NCBI RefSeq assembly: GCF_007754155.1
Contig: NZ_CP037423.1
Coordinates: forward strand, 7,932,938-7,996,937
Origin: Stieleria neptunia
GTDB lineage: Bacteria; Planctomycetota; Planctomycetia; Pirellulales; Pirellulaceae
DNA length: 64,000 bases
Reading direction: 5' to 3'
Numbering within the stretch: position 1 is the stretch's first letter; the number at the start of each line of letters is the position of its first letter. Below are positions 38,063 through 46,943 of the stretch, piece by piece. Below the pieces are notes generated by a model. That model searched no databases. It had not been told where the DNA came from and was given only the letters and a program-made list of their open reading frames with translations. The translations under genes and the position numbers were made by a program.

Positions 38063-38171
38063 GAATCCCTTGTTACTCTTGTCCGTTCGACAAACGCAAC
38101 CCAAACACACAAAGCTTACAGAGCACGAGGAAAGGCAAGAACGGCGAATCTTACCGCCCCAGCCTGCGCCG

Positions 38172-39029
38172 ATGAACGATCAAATCCTCAAGCCGCTCGC
38201 CGTCACGTTCTATCTGACGCTCGCGGTACTGACCGGCCTTAACTGGCACGACGCTGCCCTCGGCGATGATTCGCCGCTTAATTCAACGCCCCCAACGACC
38301 GTCCAAATCGGCGATCAATCGGTCACGTTGGCCGAGCCGACGCTCGGCCCCGATTTGGATGCCGATGCGCAGCAACGCCGGATCACGCCGCTACTGCGGG
38401 GACTGAGTTTCAGCCAATTCGCCCGCGATTCAGTCGTCGCACCGGTGCGCATTTACTTGCGATACATCACCAACGATGCCGGCGACCGTTTGGGACACGA
38501 TGTCCATGTCGTCTTCATCATCCACGAGAGCTTGCAATCGTTTTCGGACCAGGATATTGCTCGGCGACTCAGCGGGGAAGTTGCCGACGAGACTGCCGCA
38601 ACCTCACCCGATGTGGCCGACGTCCCGGCCGAGACGTTGCAGAGTCTTGGCATCGACGACGCCGGGCCACAGGTCCGCTACCGAAAGCTGGATTTCGAGT
38701 TGCTAGACAAGGTTCGATTGACGGGATTGCTGCGGATCGCGCAGCGTTCATCCGCCACGCAAAACCGGATCGACATCTCGCTCGTTGAGGCATTCGACAA
38801 CCGTTGGCAGGCCACCGATGGACGCGGGGTTGGCGGAGAGTATTCGGGGTTTCGGGGTTGGCTGACAGCGACCTCGCTGGAGGGAATGGACGCCGTGTTC
38901 GTCGAAGCGCGTTTTGTGATGGCGGAGCCGGAGCAGTGGTTCGCCGGTTCCAACTACGTCCGCAGCAAGTTGCCACTGGTCCTTCAAGAAGCCGCCCGCA
39001 ACCTGAGGCGACGGCTAGGGGATCGTTGA
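38172..39029 (+). CDS. exported protein of unknown function
   Basis: Start ATG 38172 gives 285 residues with a signal peptide (LAVTFYLTLAVLTGLNWHDAA). The frame is open to 37986, but that part is repeat DNA. The mature part is mixed alpha/beta with SLSQFARDSVVAPVRIYLRY-like and DRLGHDVHVVFIIHESL segments and a conserved-looking C-terminal FVEARFVMAEPEQWFAGSNYV. No known family recognised. Follows the TPR operon in the same direction after 250 bp. Confidence 0.75.
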   Translation: MNDQILKPLAVTFYLTLAVLTGLNWHDAALGDDSPLNSTPPTTVQIGDQSVTLAEPTLGPDLDADAQQRRITPLLRGLSFSQFARDSVVAPVRIYLRYITNDAGDRLGHDVHVVFIIHESLQSFSDQDIARRLSGEVADETAATSPDVADVPAETLQSLGIDDAGPQVRYRKLDFELLDKVRLTGLLRIAQRSSATQNRIDISLVEAFDNRWQATDGRGVGGEYSGFRGWLTATSLEGMDAVFVEARFVMAEPEQWFAGSNYVRSKLPLVLQEAARNLRRRLGDR

Positions 39030-39210
39030 CGCAGTTCTGTTCTCACTTACTGCCATCATGTTGAATGCAACCAAGAACGGGCAAGCAGAAGCAGACCATG
39101 CACGTGAGACGCCGAGTTGAGGTTCTTGACGTGGTGATTCATTCGCGGTGATCGCGTTCGTTGAACTGAATCGAATTGCTTACCGCCCCGACGGTTGACG
39201 TGCGGTCGCG

Positions 39211-39916
39211 GTGGGGTGCAGGAACTCGCTGCGACCCCAGCCGGGGTCGAGGGGAGGATTGGGGGCGTGGTCCGGAGGTGGCGCTGCGCTGACCTCCGGC
39301 TACTTGCTGAAATCCCTGCGGGATACCGACGATGCCCGGAGGGCAGGCACAGTGTCTGCCGGCGGTGTAAGCCGCCGGATGAGAGTGCGTTCCGCTGCAG
39401 CAGCCCTGGAGGGGCGACAGAGTCCATGCCGCGGCCTCGCCCCGGCGCGCACTGTGTCGGCCTTCCAGGCCTGCGCCGACGTTATACTGAAGTCCGGGCC
39501 CTGACGGGCCCGGCAACCACTCTGTCAGCCCGACGGGCTTCGCACCCTGAGATAGTGGACACGACGCGTCGCACGCTGACTCTTGCTCGGCGGGGTGCCG
39601 GAACTCGCTGCGACCCCGCCCGGGGTCGAGGGGAGGAGTTAGGGCGTGGTCCGGAGGTGGCGCTGCGCTGACCCCCGGCTACTTGCTGAAATCCCTGCGG
39701 GATACCGACGATGCCCGGAGGGCAGGCACAGTGTCTGCCGGCGGTGTAAGCCGCCGGATGAGAGTGCGTTCCGCTGCAGCAGCCCTGGAGGGGCGACAGA
39801 GTCCATGCCCCAGCGCGCACTGTCTCGGCCTTCCAGGCCTGCCAGACGTTACACTGGAGTCCGGGCCCTGACGGGCTCGGCAACCACTCTGTCAGCCCGA
39901 CGGGCTTCGCACCCTG
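39211..39916. repeat. two tandem ~330-bp repeat units
   Basis: Units at 39211-39550 and 39590-39916 are about 90% alike, offset 379 bp. Shared words include tacttgctgaaatccctgcg, gtgtctgccggcggtgtaag and ccactctgtcagcccgacgg. Shorter pieces recur at 42473-42545 and 42742-42790. Several internal short hairpins (ccgggccctgacgggcccgg) are visible. The frames across it are open in several directions and show no protein-like pattern. The rest of 39030-39970 shows no gene. Confidence 0.9.
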
Positions 39917-39970
39917 GGTATAGTGGGCCTTACGCGAAACTGCCGCTCCTGATTTCCCGCTGAGTCAGAA

Positions 39971-40489
39971 TTGGATAACTATTCATCTTGGATTGCGTTG
40001 CATCTTGGCCGATTCGACCCGCTTGTTTTTCGATGGGGCGTATTCTTATTCGCGATCCAAGGGGCATTACATTTCGCCCTTCTCAGCGCACAACCACTTG
40101 GTTTCCCTCCCATTCCCGATGACTTGTTACTGATTGCAACGGTCGGCTCTCTCTTTGGCGTCCCGTTTGTTTACTTCTTGCCAACGGCCAAGGCCGACGG
40201 CATGGCAAAACACTGGAGAGTTCCCAAACGCACACTTATACTGTCGCGACCGCTAGCCCGCTTGATTTGCTCAGGAGTTGTGGGGATTGCAATCGGCGGC
40301 GCTATTGTTGCCCCGTTCGTCGAACTGACATTGTTGCCGATCATCATTGCCCACATTCTCATGGCAGTCGCTGTGATCATAGCGATGCGACGGCGGTTCG
40401 CGTGTCACCCATGTACTGAATGGACGATGCCACCTCCTGGGTACCAGCTCTACATGCCGCTCGTACGTGGCACAAGGCCGGACGCGTGA
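39971..40489 (+). CDS. small polytopic membrane protein, unknown function
   Basis: A 172-residue frame from TTG 39971 has hydrophobic segments at about 22-42 (WGVFLFAIQGALHFALLSAQ), 50-70 (LLLIATVGSLFGVPFVYFL), and two near 98-140 (SGVVGIAIGGAIVAPFVELT, LLPIIIAHILMAVAVIIAM). A Cys-containing tail follows. The hydrophobic pattern is consistent with a real gene, but start codon and function are uncertain. Isolated between repeats. Confidence 0.55.
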   Translation: MDNYSSWIALHLGRFDPLVFRWGVFLFAIQGALHFALLSAQPLGFPPIPDDLLLIATVGSLFGVPFVYFLPTAKADGMAKHWRVPKRTLILSRPLARLICSGVVGIAIGGAIVAPFVELTLLPIIIAHILMAVAVIIAMRRRFACHPCTEWTMPPPGYQLYMPLVRGTRPDA

Positions 40490-40610
40490 CCAACGGATTC
40501 ACACGGAGTGACGAAGTCGGCGTCAGCCGATAACACGATTTCGTTCGCCGCGGCCCGATCAACCGTGGACATTCGCCCGACGTAAACTCGTTCACAACCG
40601 GAGTCTCACT

Positions 40611-41398
40611 TTGAACCGCAGCTACCTTCGTTTCTCGATTGCTTTCATGCTGTTTGCTTGCCTTTGCATCGCGGGTTTCCTTGCCGGCAACCGTGTCGGA
40701 TTCCGAGCAGGATACGCGTCTGGTCAGGCGAAACGCAAGTCAGAGGATCCTTATCCAAAATTTTACGAAGTCGGTGATCTCCTCCGGTCCACCGGCAAAG
40801 ATGCCGAAGCCGCCGCAGACCAACTGGACTACGGGCAGCCATTCAAACGTCAGTGTTTCCCGGCGAATGGGAATCCCTGGGCGGCTCATGCTGCATTGGC
40901 GTGTTTCCACACGTGGAAGCGATCTACGTCAATGCGACTTCTGGTGTTCAAGACGGAGTGGCGAACTTCCTGGCGGATCTATCCTTTGTCAAGCTTGCGG
41001 TTGTCGAAGCGCAAGCCAAACGGCAAGACATGCGACGACGACGAGAGGAGCGTCTCAAAAGTATTTTGAAACCGGTATCCGAGAAGCTCGAGGAAGACTT
41101 AACACTGATCAGCCCTGACGTTGATCTTCTCGGTATCTGGGACGTTCAACGAAAGAGTTCAGACGGAAGGATTGAATCCGCACAATGGGACTTCATTGAT
41201 GCGGACACAGTCCAAGTCCCCAGACCGGATGATGGGAGCAAATCGATGCCGCAGTGGTACCTTGTTGCCGCTGGGTCGGTTGTGGTTTCAGGTAAGCCGT
41301 ACGTCGCAGCGGAAACGAAAGGGGATTCGCTGGTGTTGATACCAACCGATCAGCCACTCAACTTTATGGTTGCGACTCGAAAGAATGGAGAGCCATGA
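40611..41398 (+). pseudogene. frameshifted exported protein gene
   Basis: The N-terminal part is read from TTG 40611 (GGAG seven bases upstream): a membrane/signal helix (FSIAFMLFACLCIAGFLAG) and YPKFYEVGDLLRSTGKDAEAAADQL. The family continuation AAIQTSVFPGEWESLGGSCCI and on to VATRKNGEP is in the -1 frame, ending at 41398. The switch lies near 40822-40845, consistent with a single-base deletion. DLL..-P..WE.lGG blocks occur in many planctomycete secreted proteins. Either a decayed gene or a sequencing error. Confidence 0.65.
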
Positions 41399-41519
41399 CA
41401 TGAACCGTTCTAATCAGCTATGCTGACCGGCCCACCTTTGGGGGCGTCAAAGTCCTGACGCCCGATCGTTTCTCATTCCTCCTGCGCGGATCGATCGCCA
41501 TTCGTTCTGCCTCACGTCG

Positions 41520-42389
41520 ATGCTCCAACTCCTTCACGCCATTGTCAGTCATCCGGCGAATCACAACGCACGCGTCAAAGCACTGATGCGCGCCGTCCGC
41601 TGGCAGTTTTCAAAGCGACTGACAGGACGTCCACGTGACCTTTCCTACCACGGAAAGATTCTGCGTTGCCATCCGACGAACCATTCCGCATCGCGTGCCA
41701 TCTATTTTTCCGGTTTGCCCGATTACCGCGAGATGCGATTCATCCTCGACTACCTTCGCCCCGGTGACACCTTTGTCGACGCGGGAGCAAACGTCGGACT
41801 CTACACACTTTTGGCTCTGTCGGTCGTCGGCGACAGCGGTCATGTCCATGCGTTTGAGCCGAATCCCCAGGTCGCCGCAATGTTGCGTGAATCGCTCGCA
41901 CTCAATGCCGCGGATAATGTCACCGTACATGAGATCGGGCTCGCCGACGTCGAAGGGTCGGCTGCTTTTTCCGCAGACGGCGATGACTGTACGTCACACA
42001 TCGTCGGCTCTTCGACTACCACGGACACTCAAATTCCAATTGGGCGATTGGATCGGATCCTCGACGACATTCCGTACGCAATGATGAAGTTCGACATCGA
42101 GGGTTACGAACCGTTTGCGATCAGAGGTGCCTCAGAATGGACCAAGAGCCATAACCCTCCCGTCATGCTGATCGAAATGGCTGGGTATTCCAAACGCCAC
42201 GGCATCAGTACCTCCGAATTTATCGAGGAGTTGGAGCGAATCGGCTATGTCACGGCGATCTACAATCCGAACGGGCACGAGCTCCAGCCGACCAAAAAAC
42301 CTTGGGAAGTCCCGATTGATAATGTGTTGGCAATCGCGGATGACCGATTCGCATTTGTCGAAAATCGTCTTCGTCAGCAGACGGCATAG
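41520..42389 (+). CDS. FkbM-family methyltransferase
   Basis: The 289-residue product has the SAM-binding motif TFVDAGANVGLYTLLAL (about 84-100) and HVHAFEPNPQVAAMLRESL, and the FkbM signature MMKFDIEGYEPFAIRGA and PPVMLIEMAGY. The family methylates hydroxyl groups of sugars and other small molecules; the substrate cannot be told. It stands alone, between a frameshifted gene and a repeat block, which suggests an accessory region. Confidence 0.9.
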   Translation: MLQLLHAIVSHPANHNARVKALMRAVRWQFSKRLTGRPRDLSYHGKILRCHPTNHSASRAIYFSGLPDYREMRFILDYLRPGDTFVDAGANVGLYTLLALSVVGDSGHVHAFEPNPQVAAMLRESLALNAADNVTVHEIGLADVEGSAAFSADGDDCTSHIVGSSTTTDTQIPIGRLDRILDDIPYAMMKFDIEGYEPFAIRGASEWTKSHNPPVMLIEMAGYSKRHGISTSEFIEELERIGYVTAIYNPNGHELQPTKKPWEVPIDNVLAIADDRFAFVENRLRQQTA

Positions 42390-42472
42390 CAAATACAGCC
42401 AACCGACTTGCCCCAGCGATCGCTGCCGGTTGTTCGGTCGGTCTCTGGAGTCTCCATTTTTCCCGGAAGCTG

Positions 42473-42790
42473 CGCTCGGCGGGGTGCCGGGATTCGCTGC
42501 GCATTCGTCCGGGACCGGAGGGAGAATCGGGGGCGTCGATTGTCTCAGGACCGTCGGAAGAATAGGTGGCGGGGATTGATTGCGAAATAGGCTTCCAGCC
42601 TGTCGTTTTCGCCATGACAGGCTGGAAGCCTATCCCACTGATTCTTCCGCCGGCCCTCTCTGGCGTTTGCTTGCTGCGCAAACGTCGTCTCTCCCAGAGG
42701 GAGAGAAACTAAATGGGTTGCGAAGGCTGCAGCAAAAAAATTGACGTCCTGACGGGCCCGGCAACCACTCTGTCAGCCCGCCGGGCTTGA
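42473..42790. repeat. repeat block: fragments of several dispersed families
   Basis: 42473-42545 and 42742-42790 are fragments of the 39.2-39.9 kb repeat. 42587-42633 is a perfect taggcttccagcctgtc hairpin. 42655-42710 is an inverted copy of 1800-1852. No gene in 42390-42859. Confidence 0.8.
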
Positions 42791-42859
42791 ACGACTCGCC
42801 TTCTGCGAGATCGCGGGCGGACAAGGCTGGTAGGTGGAGCTTCAGGACAGATCGTTGGA

Positions 42860-44806
42860 TCAGCGACTTCCTTTGACGATCACGTTGGTGGTTCCGTTTT
42901 GCAAATCCGCCAACCAACGCGCACAAGACTGCGTCCATTGGGCGAACGGGCCTCCGATCTCACGTAGCCCCTTGCCATGGCCGCCGCTGGCGTAGACGTG
43001 CAATTCTGCCGGCACCTTGGCACGTTGCAGATGCAGCAGGTAGTGCAACGAATCGGGCGCGAACCGATCATCCGCCGCGACCGCCAAATAGATCGGCGGG
43101 TAATCGTTGCTTGATTTCAGGCGTTGAATCAATGGATCCAGGCCATCAGCCGTGTCGTCGGCGGTCAGGTAGGCGGGATAAATCAGAATCGCGAAATCGG
43201 GATTGGCACGAACTGCATCGATGGAATCGCCGGGCGGGTAACTTTGCCGGTCAGAAAGATGCACGGTCAAGGTCGCCAAGTTGCCGCCGGCAGAGAACCC
43301 GAGGACCCCGATTTGTTGCGGGTCGACGTTGAACGAATCTGCCCGGCTGCGCACCAGCCGGATCGCCCGCTGTGCGTCCTGCAATGCGACGGCGTGTTTG
43401 TCCATTCCTTCGCGACGCGGGACGCGGTACTTGGTAACAAACGCAGTGATGCCTTGGTCGCACAGCCACTGAGCGATCTGAGTGCCTTCGTGTTCGGCCG
43501 CCAAGGCGTTGTAGGCCCCGCCGGGAAAGAGGATCACAGCCCGACCGTCGGGGCGTTCCGGCCGCCAAACGTGGATCGTCGGGCGCGAGACGTTGGTGAT
43601 GCGAACCAGCCCATCGGGCCGCTGGGGCAGCTCTTCACTTAGCTCTGCACCGGGATCATCGGCCCGTTTGCCGTCACCCGGCCAGAGCGAAATGATTTCC
43701 GGTGCCGGCTTGCGGAGCGCCGCCAGTTGCCGGTCGCCGGCGGTCCAATCCGCGGAGGGTGTCACCGGTTCGATTTCCGCCGCAGCCGATTTTGCCACAT
43801 CACCCGAGACGGGATTTCGTTTCAAAAACGTGGCTTGCAGGCGATCGAGAAACGCATTGCTCTGTTGCTGCATGGTTTCGGTGAACATCCCATGATCCTT
43901 CAAAAACCGGGCGGCCGGACGGACAAATTCCATCAACGGATACTTGTCAAAACAGCCGCCGTGGCCGCCGTCGGGATACACGTGAAGCTCCGCCGGTACC
44001 TTCGCCTGTCTCAGCCGCAACATCGTGTTCACGGCCCCAAACGTGAATTTGTCGCTTCGCGTGACCGTCATCAACGTCGGCGGCGTCCGTTCGGGGCTCA
44101 ATCGGTCCAGGTGTAAGCTTGGGTCGGCGGTCAACGAACCCGTCGGCTGAGTCAGGTAGGCCGGATACATCAAAACGACCGCGTCGGGACGTGCGCTGTG
44201 TTGGTCGGCGGCGTCTTGTGCAGGGTACGTCGACTCGTCGTGATTGTTGGCCAAATTGAACGCCAAGTGACCGCCTGCGGAGGATCCGATCATGATGATC
44301 TTGTTCCCATCGATGCCGAGATCGGCCGCGCCCGTTCGCAACAGCCGCACGGCGCGTTGGGCGTCACTCAGTGGCACACGATGACCGGGATCATCCGCCG
44401 CTCTGGGAACGCGATACTTCAGCACGGCACAGTGGGCGCCGATGGCTCCGGCCCAGTGGCAGACATCGACGGCGTTGGGCAAGGAAAGCCGTCCATAGGC
44501 TCCACCGGGCGCGAACAGGATCGTGGTCCCGGTCGCTTCGACGCCCGGTGGCGGGGCAAACAGAACCATGCTCGGTTTGGTGACGTTGCCAATCGCCGGT
44601 TTGCCGCTCTTGGAATCGGCGACGGTCTCGGCGGCGACCGGTTGCGTCTGATTCGGCGGCCCCCCATCGTCCGGCCAAAGTGGGATCACCACGGCATCGC
44701 GATCGAGCAGTTGCTGCATGGCCTGCTCGCCCGGGCTATCGGCATGGGACCGTTGGCAAACGACGAGGGGCGTCAAGAGGAGCGAGAGAAAGAGGATTCG
44801 CAACAT
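42860..44806 (-). CDS. tandem two-domain alpha/beta-hydrolase (BD-FAE/acetyl-xylan-esterase type), exported
   Basis: Two complete esterase domains in one 648-residue chain. Each has the oxyanion Gly-Gly (ILFAPGGAYG; VILFPGGAYN), a conserved tyrosine-arginine block (VLKYRVPR; VTKYRVPR) and a nucleophile elbow (GSSAGG, Ser about 176; GFSAGG, Ser about 505). Each also has the acid (TRSDKF; AADDRF) and the histidine (DGGHGG; SGGHGK). The N-terminus has a signal peptide (MLRILFLSLLLTPLVVC). The family removes acetyl or feruloyl groups from plant polysaccharides or acts as carboxylesterase; substrate not determined. The frame opens at TTG 44827; I use ATG 44806. Confidence 0.92.
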   Translation of the reverse strand: MLRILFLSLLLTPLVVCQRSHADSPGEQAMQQLLDRDAVVIPLWPDDGGPPNQTQPVAAETVADSKSGKPAIGNVTKPSMVLFAPPPGVEATGTTILFAPGGAYGRLSLPNAVDVCHWAGAIGAHCAVLKYRVPRAADDPGHRVPLSDAQRAVRLLRTGAADLGIDGNKIIMIGSSAGGHLAFNLANNHDESTYPAQDAADQHSARPDAVVLMYPAYLTQPTGSLTADPSLHLDRLSPERTPPTLMTVTRSDKFTFGAVNTMLRLRQAKVPAELHVYPDGGHGGCFDKYPLMEFVRPAARFLKDHGMFTETMQQQSNAFLDRLQATFLKRNPVSGDVAKSAAAEIEPVTPSADWTAGDRQLAALRKPAPEIISLWPGDGKRADDPGAELSEELPQRPDGLVRITNVSRPTIHVWRPERPDGRAVILFPGGAYNALAAEHEGTQIAQWLCDQGITAFVTKYRVPRREGMDKHAVALQDAQRAIRLVRSRADSFNVDPQQIGVLGFSAGGNLATLTVHLSDRQSYPPGDSIDAVRANPDFAILIYPAYLTADDTADGLDPLIQRLKSSNDYPPIYLAVAADDRFAPDSLHYLLHLQRAKVPAELHVYASGGHGKGLREIGGPFAQWTQSCARWLADLQNGTTNVIVKGSR

Positions 44807-45157
44807 GGGGTCGGGCTTTATGATCAAGGTGTGAAACGTCGCACAAGGCAGATGTCATCCGACAGCGAGTGCACTCTCGTCGATGTGATCGCCACGGCAT
44901 CAAAAAGAATACCCGCCGATGACGGCGTGGTGTGTTGGGGCATTCTGCCCCGCCGCGACTTTTTGGGACGAAGTGACTGGATGGTGTCAGTCGATTCATC
45001 CCACCAATGAAACTTGTTTCGCGTCGTAAATGACGGGTCGAACGCGAATTCCGAGTGAAACAATACCGCTCTGGTACGCGGCGTGCCTTTCAGACAGGTC
45101 GATGACGCGGCGTGTTGCCGCTGCAACCTCCTCCGTCTGATTGAAGGACATCAAACC

Positions 45158-46708
45158 ATGAAGAAATACAAGAGCCGTCTGAGGACAGCACTCGTCGCGG
45201 CCCCCTTGGCCTTGGCAGCAACCGGTCTGCTGATGGCGGCCGCTCCGGCGACCAAACTTGATACCACACCGGCGCCGGCAGCGGCGACACGCCCCGCGCC
45301 GTCACCGGCGATCACGCCCGAACAGCTGAACATCGCCAATTCACTCTCGCAAGCGTTTCGCAACGTCGCCGATCGTGTGCTGCCGGCCGTCGTCGCCATC
45401 GAGAACCGTCCGGATACGTCCTGGCGTGCGGCCAAAGCCGCTCCCGACGGCAACTCGATGAACACACCCAATCCCTTCAAAGGGACTCCGTTTGAAGACA
45501 TGTTCCGCGACGGCCAGATCCCGATGCGACCGGGCACGACGCCACGCCAAGCTCCGCGCTCTCAAGGCGGCATCGGATCGGGTGTGATCATCGACGCGTC
45601 GGGAATCGTGCTGACCAACAATCATGTCGTCGAAGGCGGCGGGACGGTGATCGTGAAGACTCACGACGGTCGCGAGTTTGAGGCGGTCGAAGTGTTCACG
45701 GACCCGAAAACCGACATCGCCGTGGTCAAGATCAACGGCGACGATTCGCTGACCGCCGCAACACTCGGCGACAGCGACAACACGTCGGTGGGTGACTGGG
45801 TCGTCGCACTCGGACAACCGTTCGGGCTCGAGAGTACCGTCACGGCGGGGATCGTGAGCGCAAAGAATCGCGGGATCGGCATCACCGCCCGCGAGAATTT
45901 CATTCAAACCGACGCGGCGATCAACCCCGGTAACAGCGGCGGTCCGTTGGTCAACCTGTACGGCGAAGTGATCGGGATCAACACCGCGATCTCCTCGCGC
46001 GGCGGCGGAAACAACGGTGTGGGGTTCGCCGTGCCGTCCAACATGGCCCGTTGGGTCAGCGACCAACTGGTTGCCAGCGGCACGGTGCAGCGGGCTTACT
46101 TGGGCGTCGCCATTCAGCCGGTGTCCCATGAGTTGGCCGGACAGCTCGGCGTTTCACCCCGAGCCGGTGTCGCGGTCACCAACGTGTTCCCCGACACGCC
46201 GGCGGCCAAGATGGGATTCCAGCCTGGCGATGTGATCGTGAAATTCGGAACGGCCACGGTCGCGACCCCGCAACAATTGCAACTGGCGGTCGAACGGTCC
46301 GCGATCGGGCAAACGGTTTCGGTCGAGATCGTCCGTGACGGGAAAACGGTCGCGCTGAGCTACGAACCCGAAGCGGCACCGAATGATTTTGCCGCTGCCG
46401 GACCGAAACAGAAACCCGGCGGCGTGAAGATGCAGTCGCTGGGCATCGAAGTCACTCCGTTGACCGCCGACGTTGCCAAGCAACTCGGTTTGGAGGAATC
46501 GGCGGGCGTGGTGGTCACGCGAGTCCAGGAGGGCAGTCGTGCCGAGCAAGCCGGGCTGAGCCCCGGGATGGTGATTGCCCAGGTCAATCGTCAAGACGTC
46601 TCGACGATGGCCGAGTTTGAAAACGCGGTCAAATCGGACGAGGACGGAACCCTGCTGTTGTTGGTTCGCAGCGAGCGAGGCTCCCGCTTCGTTGTCATCG
46701 AAGGATAA
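45158..46708 (+). CDS. degP: periplasmic serine protease HtrA/DegP type
   Basis: The 516-residue protease has a signal peptide (residues 1-30) and the S1C triad His156 (LTNNHVVEGG), Asp186 (KTDIAVVKI) and Ser260 (INPGNSGGPLV). Two PDZ domains follow (about 300-395 and 415-510). The ATG at 45158 has AAGGA nine bases upstream. It degrades or refolds damaged envelope proteins. The 44807-45157 gap to the divergent esterase gene holds no gene and no promoter I can defend. An NtrB/NtrC pair follows after a repeat. Confidence 0.95.
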   Translation: MKKYKSRLRTALVAAPLALAATGLLMAAAPATKLDTTPAPAAATRPAPSPAITPEQLNIANSLSQAFRNVADRVLPAVVAIENRPDTSWRAAKAAPDGNSMNTPNPFKGTPFEDMFRDGQIPMRPGTTPRQAPRSQGGIGSGVIIDASGIVLTNNHVVEGGGTVIVKTHDGREFEAVEVFTDPKTDIAVVKINGDDSLTAATLGDSDNTSVGDWVVALGQPFGLESTVTAGIVSAKNRGIGITARENFIQTDAAINPGNSGGPLVNLYGEVIGINTAISSRGGGNNGVGFAVPSNMARWVSDQLVASGTVQRAYLGVAIQPVSHELAGQLGVSPRAGVAVTNVFPDTPAAKMGFQPGDVIVKFGTATVATPQQLQLAVERSAIGQTVSVEIVRDGKTVALSYEPEAAPNDFAAAGPKQKPGGVKMQSLGIEVTPLTADVAKQLGLEESAGVVVTRVQEGSRAEQAGLSPGMVIAQVNRQDVSTMAEFENAVKSDEDGTLLLLVRSERGSRFVVIEG

Positions 46709-46781
46709 GACATCCCACCCGAGCTAGGAGGCGCGAACCCAATGCGACCAACGTCCCCGCGGCGTTGGTCGCTCTTTTTGA

Positions 46782-46859
46782 GCGGAAAAGGGGTCAGGTA
46801 CCAAAAACCAAATGGCCCGAAGGGTGCTCCGCATTTTTGGTACCTGACCCCTTTTCCGC
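46782..46859. repeat. REP-type palindrome with ggggtcaggtacc arms
   Basis: Arms of 21 bases (46782-46802 and 46839-46859) are exact complements. A second copy in opposite orientation is at 58543-58620, with a loop that is nearly its reverse complement. Sequences with ggggtcaggtacc arms resemble REP elements mobilised by REP-associated tyrosine transposases, as I recall the literature; no such gene is in the window. Confidence 0.85.
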
Positions 46860-46943
46860 GGCAGCTCTTTTAACGGCCCACGTTTTGACGGTCGTTGCCA
46901 ACGGGTATCCTGGTGGCTCGCTTCGATCGACGAGGAATGACCG

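Noticed and set aside
39195..39963. several 90- to 158-codon ORFs across the 39-kb repeats
   Set aside because: All frames are repetitive and differ between the two repeat units; none is conserved as protein.
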